A stretch of 64,000 nt of DNA from Cellulomonas sp. (GTDB taxonomy: Bacteria > Actinomycetota > Actinomycetes > Actinomycetales > Cellulomonadaceae). Of the stretch, positions 39,273-48,204 are shown piece by piece. The stretch covers positions 62,001 to 126,000 of the forward strand of contig NZ_JAGIBD010000007.1 of NCBI RefSeq assembly GCF_017744555.1, read 5' to 3'. Every line of letters starts with the position of its first letter. The stretch's first letter is position 1. A program made the translations under genes and the position numbers. The notes beneath the pieces are model-generated. The model was not told the DNA's origin and searched no databases. It was given only the letters and a program-made list of their open reading frames with translations.

Positions 39273-39277
39273 CGTGC

Positions 39278-39358
39278 ACGGTCGTGACTGGCGCAGGTGG
39301 GGAGAACCACCGGGGAGCGGCCGAAGTCCCCTGCAGAGCACCGCCCGCCTGGGTGCCT
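39278..39358 (+). ncRNA. ZTP (ZMP) riboswitch, pfl motif, upstream of purH
   Basis: The leader between purN and purH carries the conserved blocks of the pfl/ZTP riboswitch in order: GGTCGTGACTGGCG (39280-39293), a GGTGG/CCACC hairpin, the invariant GGGGAGCG (39312-39319), and CCGCCTGGG (39345-39353) that pairs in the pseudoknot. The ligand is ZMP/ZTP, the AICAR nucleotide that PurH consumes, so rising ZMP would switch on purH. The stretch from 39359 to the purH ATG (39398) should hold the expression platform; a ribosome binding site (CAGGAG, 39385-39390) lies there, so control of translation start is plausible. Confidence 0.93.
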
Positions 39359-39397
39359 GGGTCCCACCGCAGCCCGCGTCGACCCAGGAGTGAGCGA

Positions 39398-41014
39398 ATG
39401 TCCGCCTCCGTGCCCGTGCCCAGCGCCCCCGCCGACGAGACCGCCCGACGCACCATCCGTCGAGCGCTCGTGAGCGTGTACGACAAGACCGGCCTCGTCG
39501 AGCTCGCGACGACCCTGCACGCCGCGGGCGTCGAGCTCGTGTCGACCGGCTCGACGGCCGCGACGATCGCTGCCGCGGGCGTCCCCGTGACCCCGGTCGA
39601 GGAGCTCACGGGCTTCCCCGAGTGCCTCGACGGCCGCGTCAAGACGCTGCACCCGCGCGTGCACGCGGGCGTCCTGGCCGACACCCGCCGCCCCGACCAC
39701 CTGGCCCAGCTCGACGAGCTCGGCATCGCGCCGTTCGAGCTCGTGGTCGTCAACCTGTACCCGTTCACCGCGACGGTCGCGAGCGGCGCCGGCCCGGACG
39801 AGTGCGTCGAGCAGATCGACATCGGCGGACCGTCGATGGTGCGCGCCGGGGCGAAGAACCACCCGAGCGTGGCCGTCGTCGTCGACCCCGCGCGGTACGC
39901 CGACGTGGCCGCCGCGGTGGCCGAGGGCGGCTTCACGCTGGCCCAGCGCCGGTCGCTCGCCGCGCAGGCGTTCGCCCACACGGCCGCGTACGACGTCGCG
40001 GTCGCGTCGTGGTTCGCCGGCGACTACGCGCCCGACGAGGACGCGGCCTTCCCGGCGTTCGCCGGTGCCACGTGGACGCGCGCGGACGTGCTGCGGTACG
40101 GCGAGAACCCGCACCAGGCGGCCGCCCTGTACCTCACGCCGGACGGCGCCGCGGGCCGCGGCCTGGCCGGTGCCGAGCAGCTGCACGGCAAGCAGATGAG
40201 CTACAACAACTACGTCGACGCGGACGCCGCCTGGCGGGCGGCGCACGACCACGACGCCCCCGCGGTCGCGATCATCAAGCACGCGAACCCGTGCGGGATC
40301 GCGGTCGGCGCCGACGTCGCGGACGCGCACGCCAAGGCGCACGCGTGCGACCCGGTGTCGGCGTTCGGCGGTGTCATCGCGACCAACCGCACGCTCACCG
40401 CGGCGGCCGCCGAGCAGATCGCGCCGGTGTTCACCGAGGTCGTGGTCGCGCCCGACTTCGAGCCCGAGGCCGTCGAGGTGCTGAGCCGCAAGAAGAACGT
40501 GCGCCTGCTGCGCGTGACGGGCCTCGAGGGCGGTGCCCGCCGCGAGCAGCGCGCCGTGAGCGGCGGCGTGCTGGTCCAGGACGTCGACCGCCTCGACGCC
40601 CCGGGTGACGTCGCCGCCGGCTGGACGCTGGCTGCGGGCGAACCGGCCGACGACGCGACGCTGACGGACCTCGTGTTCGCCTGGCGCGCGGTCCGTGCGG
40701 TGAAGTCGAACGCGATCCTGCTCGCGGCCGACGGGGCGTCCGTGGGGGTCGGGATGGGGCAGGTCAACCGGGTCGACTCGTGCCGGCTGGCCGTCGAGCG
40801 GGCGAACGCCGACGGCGCCGACCGCGCGCGTGGTGCGGTCGCCGCGTCGGACGCGTTCTTCCCGTTCGCCGACGGCCTGCAGGTGCTGCTCGACGCCGGT
40901 GTCCGCGCCGTCGTGCAGCCCGGCGGCTCGGTGCGGGACGAGGAGGTCGTCGCCGCGGCGCAGGCCGCCGGCGTCACGCTCTACCTCACGGGCACGCGCC
41001 ACTTCGCCCACTGA
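39398..41014 (+). CDS. purH: Bifunctional AICAR transformylase/IMP cyclohydrolase
   Basis: A 538-residue enzyme for the last two steps of IMP synthesis. The N-terminal MGS-like cyclohydrolase domain has [10 protein letters not shown] and [18 protein letters not shown]. The C-terminal transformylase domain has [24 protein letters not shown] (catalytic Lys-His) and ends with GTRHFAH. The ATG has CAGGAG upstream and lies behind a ZTP riboswitch. Confidence 0.97.
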   Translation: MSASVPVPSAPADETARRTIRRALVSVYDKTGLVELATTLHAAGVELVSTGSTAATIAAAGVPVTPVEELTGFPECLDGRVKTLHPRVHAGVLADTRRPDHLAQLDELGIAPFELVVVNLYPFTATVASGAGPDECVEQIDIGGPSMVRAGAKNHPSVAVVVDPARYADVAAAVAEGGFTLAQRRSLAAQAFAHTAAYDVAVASWFAGDYAPDEDAAFPAFAGATWTRADVLRYGENPHQAAALYLTPDGAAGRGLAGAEQLHGKQMSYNNYVDADAAWRAAHDHDAPAVAIIKHANPCGIAVGADVADAHAKAHACDPVSAFGGVIATNRTLTAAAAEQIAPVFTEVVVAPDFEPEAVEVLSRKKNVRLLRVTGLEGGARREQRAVSGGVLVQDVDRLDAPGDVAAGWTLAAGEPADDATLTDLVFAWRAVRAVKSNAILLAADGASVGVGMGQVNRVDSCRLAVERANADGADRARGAVAASDAFFPFADGLQVLLDAGVRAVVQPGGSVRDEEVVAAAQAAGVTLYLTGTRHFAH

Positions 41015-41132
41015 CGAGCTGCGCCGGTCGGCGGGGAGGGGCGAGCTGCGCGCCTCCCGGCCGCGGGTCCTGGGCAGGGCGGCCAACGGCAACGCTCGGG
41101 GCGATGTCGGCGGCCGGTGGGATGGTGCGGGC

Positions 41133-41282
41133 ATGGCCACCACCGCCGACGAGCTCCGGCAGCACTTCCTCGCTGCCTGGGGCGGCGCGATCGTCATTCG
41201 ACTGCCCGTTGCTCGGCGTCGGCAACGGGAGCAGTACGAGCTCCTGCGTCGTCGGGTCCCCGATGCCTCGGCCGGGCGCTGA
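41133..41282 (+). CDS. Small hypothetical protein
   Basis: A possible 49-residue protein (MATTADELRQHFLAAWGG, then a basic middle RLPVARRRQREQYELLRRR). It ends 3 bases before a YjbR-family gene in the same direction. It has no clear ribosome binding site and no recognised family. It could be a remnant or leader peptide; the support is the tight spacing only. Confidence 0.35.
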   Translation: MATTADELRQHFLAAWGGAIVIRLPVARRRQREQYELLRRRVPDASAGR

Positions 41283-41285
41283 ACG

Positions 41286-41645
41286 ATGGCGGTCGTCGAC
41301 GACGTCCGTGCGCTCGGCACCCAGCTCGAGCGGTCCTACCCCGTCTACGTGCGCGGGCGGCTGAAGTTCCGCGTCGGTCAGCTCGTGTACGTGGCCTTCT
41401 CGCTCGACGAGAAGGTCATGGGTTTCGCCTTCCCGAAGGAGGAGCGGGCGGCACTGGTCGGCGGGGACCCACAGACCTTCCACTTCCCCGCGGAGTCGGA
41501 CCTGCGGTTCAACTGGGTCCACGCCGAGCTCGCGGCCCTCGACCCGGGCGAGGCCCGCGAGCTCGTCGTGGAGGCCTGGCGCATGGTCGTGCCGCAGAAG
41601 CTCTCCCGCGCCTACGACCTCGCCCACCCTGACGGCCCGCGCTGA
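41286..41645 (+). CDS. MmcQ/YjbR (TfoX-like fold) family protein
   Basis: A 119-residue protein matching the MmcQ/YjbR DNA-binding family: VYVAFSLDEKVMGFAFPKEER, RFNWVHAELAALDPGEARELVVEAWRMVVPQKL. Members have a double-wing-like CyaY fold and are thought to bind DNA, but the role is unknown. The C-terminus and stop lie in a 13-bp tandem repeat. Confidence 0.8.
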   Translation: MAVVDDVRALGTQLERSYPVYVRGRLKFRVGQLVYVAFSLDEKVMGFAFPKEERAALVGGDPQTFHFPAESDLRFNWVHAELAALDPGEARELVVEAWRMVVPQKLSRAYDLAHPDGPR

Positions 41646-41667
41646 CGGCCCGCGCTGACGGACCGCG
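41629..41667. repeat. 13-bp tandem repeat, three copies, across a stop codon
   Basis: CTGACGGCCCGCG occurs at 41629 and 41642 and with one change at 41655. The stop of the YjbR-family gene (TGA, 41643-41645) is in the second unit. Confidence 0.8.
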
Positions 41668-41712
41668 GCCGCGGAGACGACCAGGCGGTCGCCGGTCGGC
41701 GCCGGACGCTCG

Positions 41713-43005
41713 TCAGGTCAGGGCCGTCTCGCGCAGCGGGTGCGCCAGATCGCGCACGAGCCGCCGGTCGAGCCGGGGCAGGTCGCGTGCCCCGAACAGC
41801 CGCCGTGCGGCGCCGACGTCCCGCGGACGGTCGACCGTGAGGATCGCGGCCGCGTCGTCGGCGCCGGGACGGAACCACACCGCGGTCCAGCCGTCGCCGC
41901 CGGACGGGTCGCCCCGCAGCACCACGTCGTCGTCCGGCCCCGGCTGCCCGAACAGCGCGAGCTCGTGCCCGAGCTGGGTGGAGAAGACGTAGGGGGCGAC
42001 GTCGGCGAGCACCCCGGCGACGCCGAGCAGGTCGGCGACGAGCACCTCGGGCCCGCGCAGGGCGCCGTCCCAGTGCCCGCCGGGCACCCAGCCGTGCCGT
42101 GCGGACCGGCGCAGCGCGACGTCGCCGACGGCTCGCACGTGCCGGGGCGCGCCGACGACGGCGAACCCCTCGTCGACGCGCAGGGACCCGTCGGTCTCGC
42201 GGGGGAGGGCACCGGCGAGCCACGCGGTCGCAGGCCGCGCACCGACGGCCGCGAGCACGACGTCGGCCGGTAGCACCTGGCCGTCCGCGAGCGTCACTCC
42301 GTCCGCGCGCACGTCCACGACCTGCGCGTCGCACAGGAGCCGCACCCCGGCAGCCGCGTACCAAGGGGCGGTCAGCCCCCCGACCGCGGTTCCGAGCGCG
42401 GACCCCAGCGGCCCGGCGGCGGCCTCGACGACCGTGACGTCGACCCCCGCGGCGGCTGCCACCCCGGCGACCTCGGCCCCGATCCACCCGGCGCCGATCA
42501 CGACGAGCCGCGCCCCCGGCCCCAGCCGCTCCCGCAGCACCCGTGCGTCGTCCGCCGTGTGCAGCGTGAGCGCGGCCGACCACCCGGCAGGCCGCACGGC
42601 CGCCGCCCCGGTCGCGAGCACGACGGCGTCCGCGGCGACCGCACCGTGCGGCGTCGCGAGCTCCACGCCCGCACCGGTGACGACGAGGCCGGACGCGGGC
42701 GTGCCGAGCCGCACGTCGTCCGCGAGCGTGCGCAGGTCGGCGCCGACCTCGTCGGCGAGCCACGTCGGACGCGGGCGGTCGAGCAGGTGCTTGGACAGCG
42801 GCGGCCGGTCGTACGGCGGAACCGTCTCGGCGCCGAGCACCGTGACCCGGCCGTCGAAGCCCGCCTCGCGCAGCGCCGCGACCGTCTGCGTCGCAGCGAG
42901 GCCCGCGCCGGCGACGGCGACGTGACGGGGCGGCCCCGGCGAGGGAGCGGGCGGCGGTGCGGGCGCGTCGGCCACGACAGGCGGGGCGGGGGTCCGGGCC
43001 GTCAC
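41713..43005 (-). CDS. FAD/NAD(P)-dependent ferredoxin reductase-like oxidoreductase
   Basis: A 430-residue pyridine nucleotide-disulphide-type reductase of the rhodocoxin/ferredoxin reductase group. It has an FAD-binding GAGLAATQTVAALREAG, PPYDRPPLSK, an NAD-binding VVIGAGWIGAEVAGVAA, the second FAD motif VRAVGDVAL, and a C-terminal reductase domain (VFSTQLGHELALFG). It would transfer electrons from NAD(P)H to a ferredoxin or P450 partner, none of which is adjacent. The GTG at 43005 is chosen because TACCGT ends 7 bases before it. Confidence 0.88.
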   Translation of the reverse strand: MTARTPAPPVVADAPAPPPAPSPGPPRHVAVAGAGLAATQTVAALREAGFDGRVTVLGAETVPPYDRPPLSKHLLDRPRPTWLADEVGADLRTLADDVRLGTPASGLVVTGAGVELATPHGAVAADAVVLATGAAAVRPAGWSAALTLHTADDARVLRERLGPGARLVVIGAGWIGAEVAGVAAAAGVDVTVVEAAAGPLGSALGTAVGGLTAPWYAAAGVRLLCDAQVVDVRADGVTLADGQVLPADVVLAAVGARPATAWLAGALPRETDGSLRVDEGFAVVGAPRHVRAVGDVALRRSARHGWVPGGHWDGALRGPEVLVADLLGVAGVLADVAPYVFSTQLGHELALFGQPGPDDDVVLRGDPSGGDGWTAVWFRPGADDAAAILTVDRPRDVGAARRLFGARDLPRLDRRLVRDLAHPLRETALT

Positions 43006-43012
43006 CCGGGCA

Positions 43013-43022
43013 ACGGTAGTCT
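43013..43022. promoter_or_regulatory. Overlapping divergent -10 boxes
   Basis: TACCGT on the minus strand (43018-43013) serves the FAD reductase, and TAGTCT on the plus strand (43017-43022) could serve the DUF3017 gene. The boxes overlap by two bases, so the two promoters cannot be occupied together. Confidence 0.5.
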
Positions 43023-43042
43023 CCCGGGGAAAGGGGTGATCG

Positions 43043-43429
43043 ATGGTCCAGGAGCGTGTGCACGGCGGCCCCGTCGGGCGACCCGTCGAGGCGCCCGCCG
43101 GCACCGGGCCTGTGCCCGTCGAGGAGGCGGCGCTCGACCCCCGGTCCATCGCGCGGGCGTCGCTGCAGGCGTCGAGGAACGCGTCGCTGTGGTGGACGAG
43201 CGCCGGCATCCTCGTGTCCGTGGCGGTCGCGCTGCTGGTCAGCACGAGGGCCGGTGCGCTCGCTCTCGCGGCGGTGGCGGCCGTGTGCGCCGTCGTGCGG
43301 CTGGTCCTGCCGTCCCCGGGGCCTGTCGCCGTGTCGGTGCGGTCGCGCCCGTTCGACGTGCTCGTGCTCCTGATGTTCGCCGGGGGCATCGGCTTCCTCG
43401 CCCTGATCCTGCCTGCCGGCTCGCGCTGA
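43043..43429 (+). CDS. DUF3017 membrane protein
   Basis: A 128-residue protein with a hydrophilic N-terminus and three hydrophobic segments (about 49-66, 70-85, 104-124). The pattern matches DUF3017, an actinobacterial membrane family often near TCA or folate genes. The ATG has AAAGGGG upstream. The function is unknown. Confidence 0.8.
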   Translation: MVQERVHGGPVGRPVEAPAGTGPVPVEEAALDPRSIARASLQASRNASLWWTSAGILVSVAVALLVSTRAGALALAAVAAVCAVVRLVLPSPGPVAVSVRSRPFDVLVLLMFAGGIGFLALILPAGSR

Positions 43430-43448
43430 GCGCGCGGCGTCGCAGACG

Positions 43449-43484
43449 ACGGACGCCCCGGGCCGAGCGGCCCGGGGCGTCCGT
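43449..43484. terminator. Bidirectional terminator between DUF3017 and aquaporin genes
   Basis: ACGGACGCCCCGGGCCG pairs perfectly with CGGCCCGGGGCGTCCGT (17 bp, 2-base spacer) between two convergent genes. Confidence 0.85.
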
Positions 43485-43500
43485 GACGATGCGGCTGAGG

Positions 43501-44544
43501 TCAGCGGCCTTCGACCACGACGACGTCGTCGGTCGTGACGTAGACCTCGTCCTCCTCGAGGAGGTTGTCCTCGATCGGCTCGGCCGCGAACGCGCGGTAG
43601 ACGAGCGCCGCGATCGCGGCGCCGACGAGCGGCGCGACGCAGAACAGCCAGATCTGGTGCCACGCCCAGCTCTCGCTGAACAGCGCGGCGGCCACGGAAC
43701 GGGCCGGGTTGAGCGACGCGTTCGTGACGGGCATCGCGACGAGGATGAGTGCGGACAGCGTCAGGCCGATCGCGACCGGCGCGTTGCCCTTGGCCGAGCG
43801 GCGGTCGGTGACCGCGAGGATGACGCCGACGAACACGGCGGCGACGACGAGCTCGATGAGGCCGGCGCCGATCCACGAGAAGCCCTGGCCCTGCGTCTGT
43901 GCCGCGATCGGCGAGTGCGCCTCGTAGCCGTTGGCCACCGACGAGAAGAAGCTCTTCTCGTTCTTGTCGAGGGCGGGCAGCGTCGTGATGACGACGTAGA
44001 GCACGCACGCGGCGGCGGCACCGCCGACGAGCTGCGCGAGCCAGTAGGGCACCACGTCCTTCCAGCTGGTGCGGCCGGCGAGGGCCGCCCCGAACGTCAC
44101 GGCCGGGTTGAAGTGGCCGCCCGAGACGTGGCCGACGGCCGCGATCCCGGCGAGCACGGCCACGCCGAACGCCAGGGCGACAGCGAGCGCACCAGCACCG
44201 GTGACCTGTGCGTACAGGGCGGTGCCGAGGCCGGCGAGCACGAGGAAGAACGTGCCGAACGCCTCGGCGCCCACACGGGACACGAGGCCGGGGCCGGCCG
44301 TCACGACCGTGCCGGCGGGCACGACGTACGCGTCGACCTCGTCGTCGGCCTCGGGCTCCACGGCCTCGGGCTGGACGGGCGCGGGCGGCACCGGCGCGGG
44401 CGGCACCGGGGCGGCGGCGGCCGGCGCCTCTGCCGGGGCGGGCTCGACCGGCGCGGCCGGGGCCGCGTCGTCGGCGGCAGCGGCGGCGCTGACGTCCTCG
44501 GGGTCGGGCGTGCCGGCGGGCTGGGCAGGGGTGTCGTGGGACAT
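43501..44544 (-). CDS. Aquaporin (MIP family), water-channel type, with long N-terminal extension
   Basis: A 347-residue MIP channel. Both pore motifs are present: SGGHFNPAVT and NASLNPARSV. The residue after the second NPAR is Ser rather than Asp, which fits aquaporin Z more than glycerol facilitators. About 70 N-terminal residues are Ala/Pro/Glu-rich and disordered, and the tail is acidic (EDNLLEEDEVYVTTDDVVVVEG); both are unusual for the family. A roughly 40-residue extracellular insertion (PALDKNEKSFFSSVANGYEA) follows helix three. Confidence 0.92.
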   Translation of the reverse strand: MSHDTPAQPAGTPDPEDVSAAAAADDAAPAAPVEPAPAEAPAAAAPVPPAPVPPAPVQPEAVEPEADDEVDAYVVPAGTVVTAGPGLVSRVGAEAFGTFFLVLAGLGTALYAQVTGAGALAVALAFGVAVLAGIAAVGHVSGGHFNPAVTFGAALAGRTSWKDVVPYWLAQLVGGAAAACVLYVVITTLPALDKNEKSFFSSVANGYEAHSPIAAQTQGQGFSWIGAGLIELVVAAVFVGVILAVTDRRSAKGNAPVAIGLTLSALILVAMPVTNASLNPARSVAAALFSESWAWHQIWLFCVAPLVGAAIAALVYRAFAAEPIEDNLLEEDEVYVTTDDVVVVEGR

Positions 44545-44863
44545 GTCGGTCCTGTCGTGTCGCGTGCGGGACGGTCGGCCGCGGACGGGCGCTGAAGGTC
44601 CGCCGGGTTCGCCGTTGATCCGGCCCAATATGCCAGGACCCGTCGCCCCAGGTCACGGGAAGGCCGTGCCTCGGACGCTTTCCGCTGCGCCCGCTGTGCG
44701 CGTGCTGTGCGGGCACCCGAGGTGGGTCGCCCTGTCGTGCACCCGTGCCCGGAGATCTCTCGATGTCGAGTAATCTTGTCCGCGGACCCGCGCCGGCCTG
44801 CGCTGCGTCACCACCGCCGTCCCGGCCGGCCTCCTCACCAGTCCCCATCACAGGAGATCCCGC
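44545..44863. other. Intergenic region between aquaporin and icd
   Basis: A 319-bp divergent gap. It holds the icd promoter-region motif (44755-44776) and the icd ribosome binding site (CAGGAG). On the aquaporin side no clear promoter was found. No gene or structured RNA was recognised. Confidence 0.6.
44755..44776 (+). promoter_or_regulatory. Promoter-region motif shared with sucC, upstream of icd
   Basis: ATCTCTCGATGT is followed by a partly symmetric CGAG and by TAATCT (44771-44776), a good -10. The layout equals that upstream of sucC. Confidence 0.5.
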
Positions 44864-46081
44864 ATGGCGAAGATCAAGGTCGTCGGCCCGGTCGTCGAGC
44901 TCGACGGCGACGAGATGACGCGCATCATCTGGCAGTTCATCAAGGACCGCCTGATCCACCCGTACCTCGACGTCGACCTGCGGTACTACGACCTGTCGAT
45001 CCAGAACCGCGACGCCACCGACGACCAGGTGACGATCGACGCGGCGAACGCCATCAAGGAGCACGGCGTCGGCGTCAAGTGCGCGACGATCACGCCCGAC
45101 GAGGCGCGCGTCGAGGAGTTCGGCCTCAAGAAGATGTGGGTCTCGCCCAACGGCACGATCCGCAACATCCTCGGCGGCGTCGTGTTCCGCGAGCCGATCA
45201 TCATCAGCAACATCCCGCGCCTGGTCCCGGGTTGGAACAAGCCGATCATCATCGGCCGCCACGCGCACGGCGACCAGTACAAGGCGACCAACTTCAAGGT
45301 CCCCGGCGCGGGCACGCTCACGCTGACGTACACGCCGGCGGACGGCTCCGAGCCGATCACGCAGCAGGTCGTGACGTACCCCGAGGAGGGTGGCGTCGCG
45401 ATGGGCATGTACAACTTCAACGAGTCGATCCGCGACTTCGCGCGGGCCTCGTTCGCCTACGGCCTGCAGCGCGGCTACCCGGTGTACCTGTCGACGAAGA
45501 ACACGATCCTCAAGGCGTACGACGGCGCGTTCAAGGACATCTTCCAGGAGGTGTTCGACACCGAGTTCAAGGACCAGTTCGACGCCGCGGGCCTCACGTA
45601 CGAGCACCGCCTCATCGACGACATGGTCGCCGCGGCCATGAAGTGGGAGGGCGGCTACGTCTGGGCGTGCAAGAACTACGACGGTGACGTGCAGTCCGAC
45701 ACGGTCGCTCAGGGCTTCGGCTCGCTGGGCCTGATGACGTCGGTGCTCATGACGCCCGACGGCAAGACCGTCGAGGCCGAGGCCGCGCACGGCACGGTGA
45801 CGCGCCACTACCGCCAGCACCAGGCCGGCAAGCCCACGTCGACGAACCCGATCGCGTCGATCTTCGCGTGGACGGGTGGCCTCAAGCACCGCGGCAAGCT
45901 CGACAACACCCCCGAGGTCACGCAGTTCGCGGAGACGCTCGAGCAGGTCGTCGTCGAGACGGTCGAGAGCGGCGCGATGACGAAGGACCTCGCGGCCCTC
46001 GTCGGCCCCGACCAGCCGTGGCAGACCACCGAGGAGTTCCTCGCGACGCTCGACGCGAACCTCGCGGCGAAGCTGGCCTGA
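44864..46081 (+). CDS. icd: NADP-dependent isocitrate dehydrogenase, type II
   Basis: A 405-residue homodimeric (eukaryote-like) isocitrate dehydrogenase that makes 2-oxoglutarate, CO2 and NADPH. Landmarks are [16 protein letters not shown] at the N-terminus, [14 protein letters not shown] (substrate site), [34 protein letters not shown] and [17 protein letters not shown] (cofactor site). It is distinct from the 740-residue monomeric form found in many other actinobacteria. ATG with CAGGAG upstream. A strong terminator follows. Confidence 0.97.
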   Translation: MAKIKVVGPVVELDGDEMTRIIWQFIKDRLIHPYLDVDLRYYDLSIQNRDATDDQVTIDAANAIKEHGVGVKCATITPDEARVEEFGLKKMWVSPNGTIRNILGGVVFREPIIISNIPRLVPGWNKPIIIGRHAHGDQYKATNFKVPGAGTLTLTYTPADGSEPITQQVVTYPEEGGVAMGMYNFNESIRDFARASFAYGLQRGYPVYLSTKNTILKAYDGAFKDIFQEVFDTEFKDQFDAAGLTYEHRLIDDMVAAAMKWEGGYVWACKNYDGDVQSDTVAQGFGSLGLMTSVLMTPDGKTVEAEAAHGTVTRHYRQHQAGKPTSTNPIASIFAWTGGLKHRGKLDNTPEVTQFAETLEQVVVETVESGAMTKDLAALVGPDQPWQTTEEFLATLDANLAAKLA

Positions 46082-46101
46082 CCGGCGCTCGCACGCCGCA
46101 C

Positions 46102-46145
46102 GACACGACGGCGCCCACCCCGGAACGGGTGGGCGCCGTCGTGTC
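46102..46145. terminator. Bidirectional terminator after icd
   Basis: A perfect 19-bp stem (GACACGACGGCGCCCACCC and its complement) with a 6-base loop separates icd from the convergent small secreted-protein gene. Confidence 0.88.
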
Positions 46146-46165
46146 ACGCAGCCCACATCATGCGG

Positions 46166-46405
46166 TCAGCGGATGCTGTACCCGAAGTACCACTTGCCCT
46201 CGTGCTTGAAGCACCAGAACTCGGTCTTGATGGCGCCTCCCTTTTCGTACGCGAACCGGACGCTCTCGCAGGTGGACAGCGACGAGTAGGGCCCCGCGTA
46301 GATGATGGCGGCCTGGGCGGGCGTCGCGACGGCGGCGCCCGCCGTGACCGCGGCAGCGCCGACGAGCGCGGTGATCGAGCGGCGCAGGGACGAGCGGACG
46401 CGCAT
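46166..46405 (-). CDS. Small secreted protein with two cysteines
   Basis: A 79-residue precursor. Basic MRVRSSLRRS and a hydrophobic core lead to a likely signal-peptidase site after ATPAQA, leaving a mature protein of about 46 residues (IIYAGPYSSLSTCESVRFAY...WCFKHEGKWYFGYSIR). Two cysteines could form one disulphide, and five aromatic residues cluster at the C-terminus. The ATG has AAGGAG upstream, and a -10 (TACCCT, minus strand 46447-46442) lies about 40 bp before it. No family was recognised; small proteins of this type occur widely in actinobacteria. Confidence 0.8.
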   Translation of the reverse strand: MRVRSSLRRSITALVGAAAVTAGAAVATPAQAAIIYAGPYSSLSTCESVRFAYEKGGAIKTEFWCFKHEGKWYFGYSIR

Positions 46406-46581
46406 GGACGAGCTCCTTCGACGAGGGGACATTCCGGACGGAGGGTAGTGCTGTGCCGCGTCCCTCTCGTCGGGTGTCCACGATCCACCTGGGCGGCCGT
46501 CCGGCGCCCACGGCGACGCGCGGCCCGGCCGGGGCGTCCGCCCGTCGCCCGGTGCGGCCCGCCGGGGTAGCGTGCCCGTAG

Positions 46582-47622
<1,041 letters not shown>

Positions 47623-47653
47623 GCCGCGCCTGATCCGACCGGAAGGTTCGCGC

Positions 47654-47923
47654 GTGCGCCTCGCGGTCCGGGTGCGTCCGGGGGCGTCGCGGACGTCCGT
47701 CGGTGGCCTGCACGGCGACCGGCTGGTGGTCGCCGTGACGGCGCGCGCGGTCGACGGCGCCGCGACCGAGGCGGCCCTCCGTGCGCTCGCCGAGGCGCTC
47801 GGCGTGCGGCCGCGGCACGTGACGCTGGTGTCGGGAGCGACGAGCCGCGACAAGCTCGTCGAGGTCGCGGACGACGCGGTGGACGACCTTGCCGACCGGG
47901 TGGAGCGCCTGCGCGCCACCTGA
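47654..47923 (+). CDS. DUF167/YggU family protein
   Basis: An 89-residue protein of the YggU family: [55 protein letters not shown]. The structure is known from the family but not the function. It starts with GTG and is likely transcribed with mdh. Confidence 0.85.
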   Translation: MRLAVRVRPGASRTSVGGLHGDRLVVAVTARAVDGAATEAALRALAEALGVRPRHVTLVSGATSRDKLVEVADDAVDDLADRVERLRAT

Positions 47924-47967
47924 CCACCGAGGACGCCCAGAGCGCCTCGAGCAGCTGAAGTCGCCCG

Positions 47968-48027
47968 TTGACACCCGTCACGGACAGCCTCTACGGTCGT
48001 CATTGCCGGCGTGTCGAAGCGCTTCGA
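47968..48027 (+). promoter_or_regulatory. Promoter and LacI-type operator of the GH3 gene
   Basis: TTGACA (47968-47973) and TACGGT (47992-47997) are 18 bp apart. Just after the predicted transcription start lies TCGAAGCGCTTCGA (48014-48027), a perfect 14-bp palindrome with the central CG of LacI-family operators. Binding would block transcription, so the gene is probably induced by a sugar. Confidence 0.7.
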
Positions 48028-48204
48028 TGCCGTCGGCACCGTCCCTCGTCATCGACCGTCAGAGCCGTCGGGAGATCGCACCGGGCGCCGGCCCCCGTCG
48101 CACCACCGCACCACGTCGTGCGGCGGCTTCCCCTGCCCTGACGGATGGCGAACCACACCACACTGCGCGGCGCAGCGACGCCGTGGACCGAGGGGGTTCC
48201 AGCT

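Noticed and set aside
41612..46156. A 1514-codon open frame on the minus strand
   Set aside because: It runs across the FAD reductase, DUF3017, aquaporin and icd genes; only composition keeps it open.
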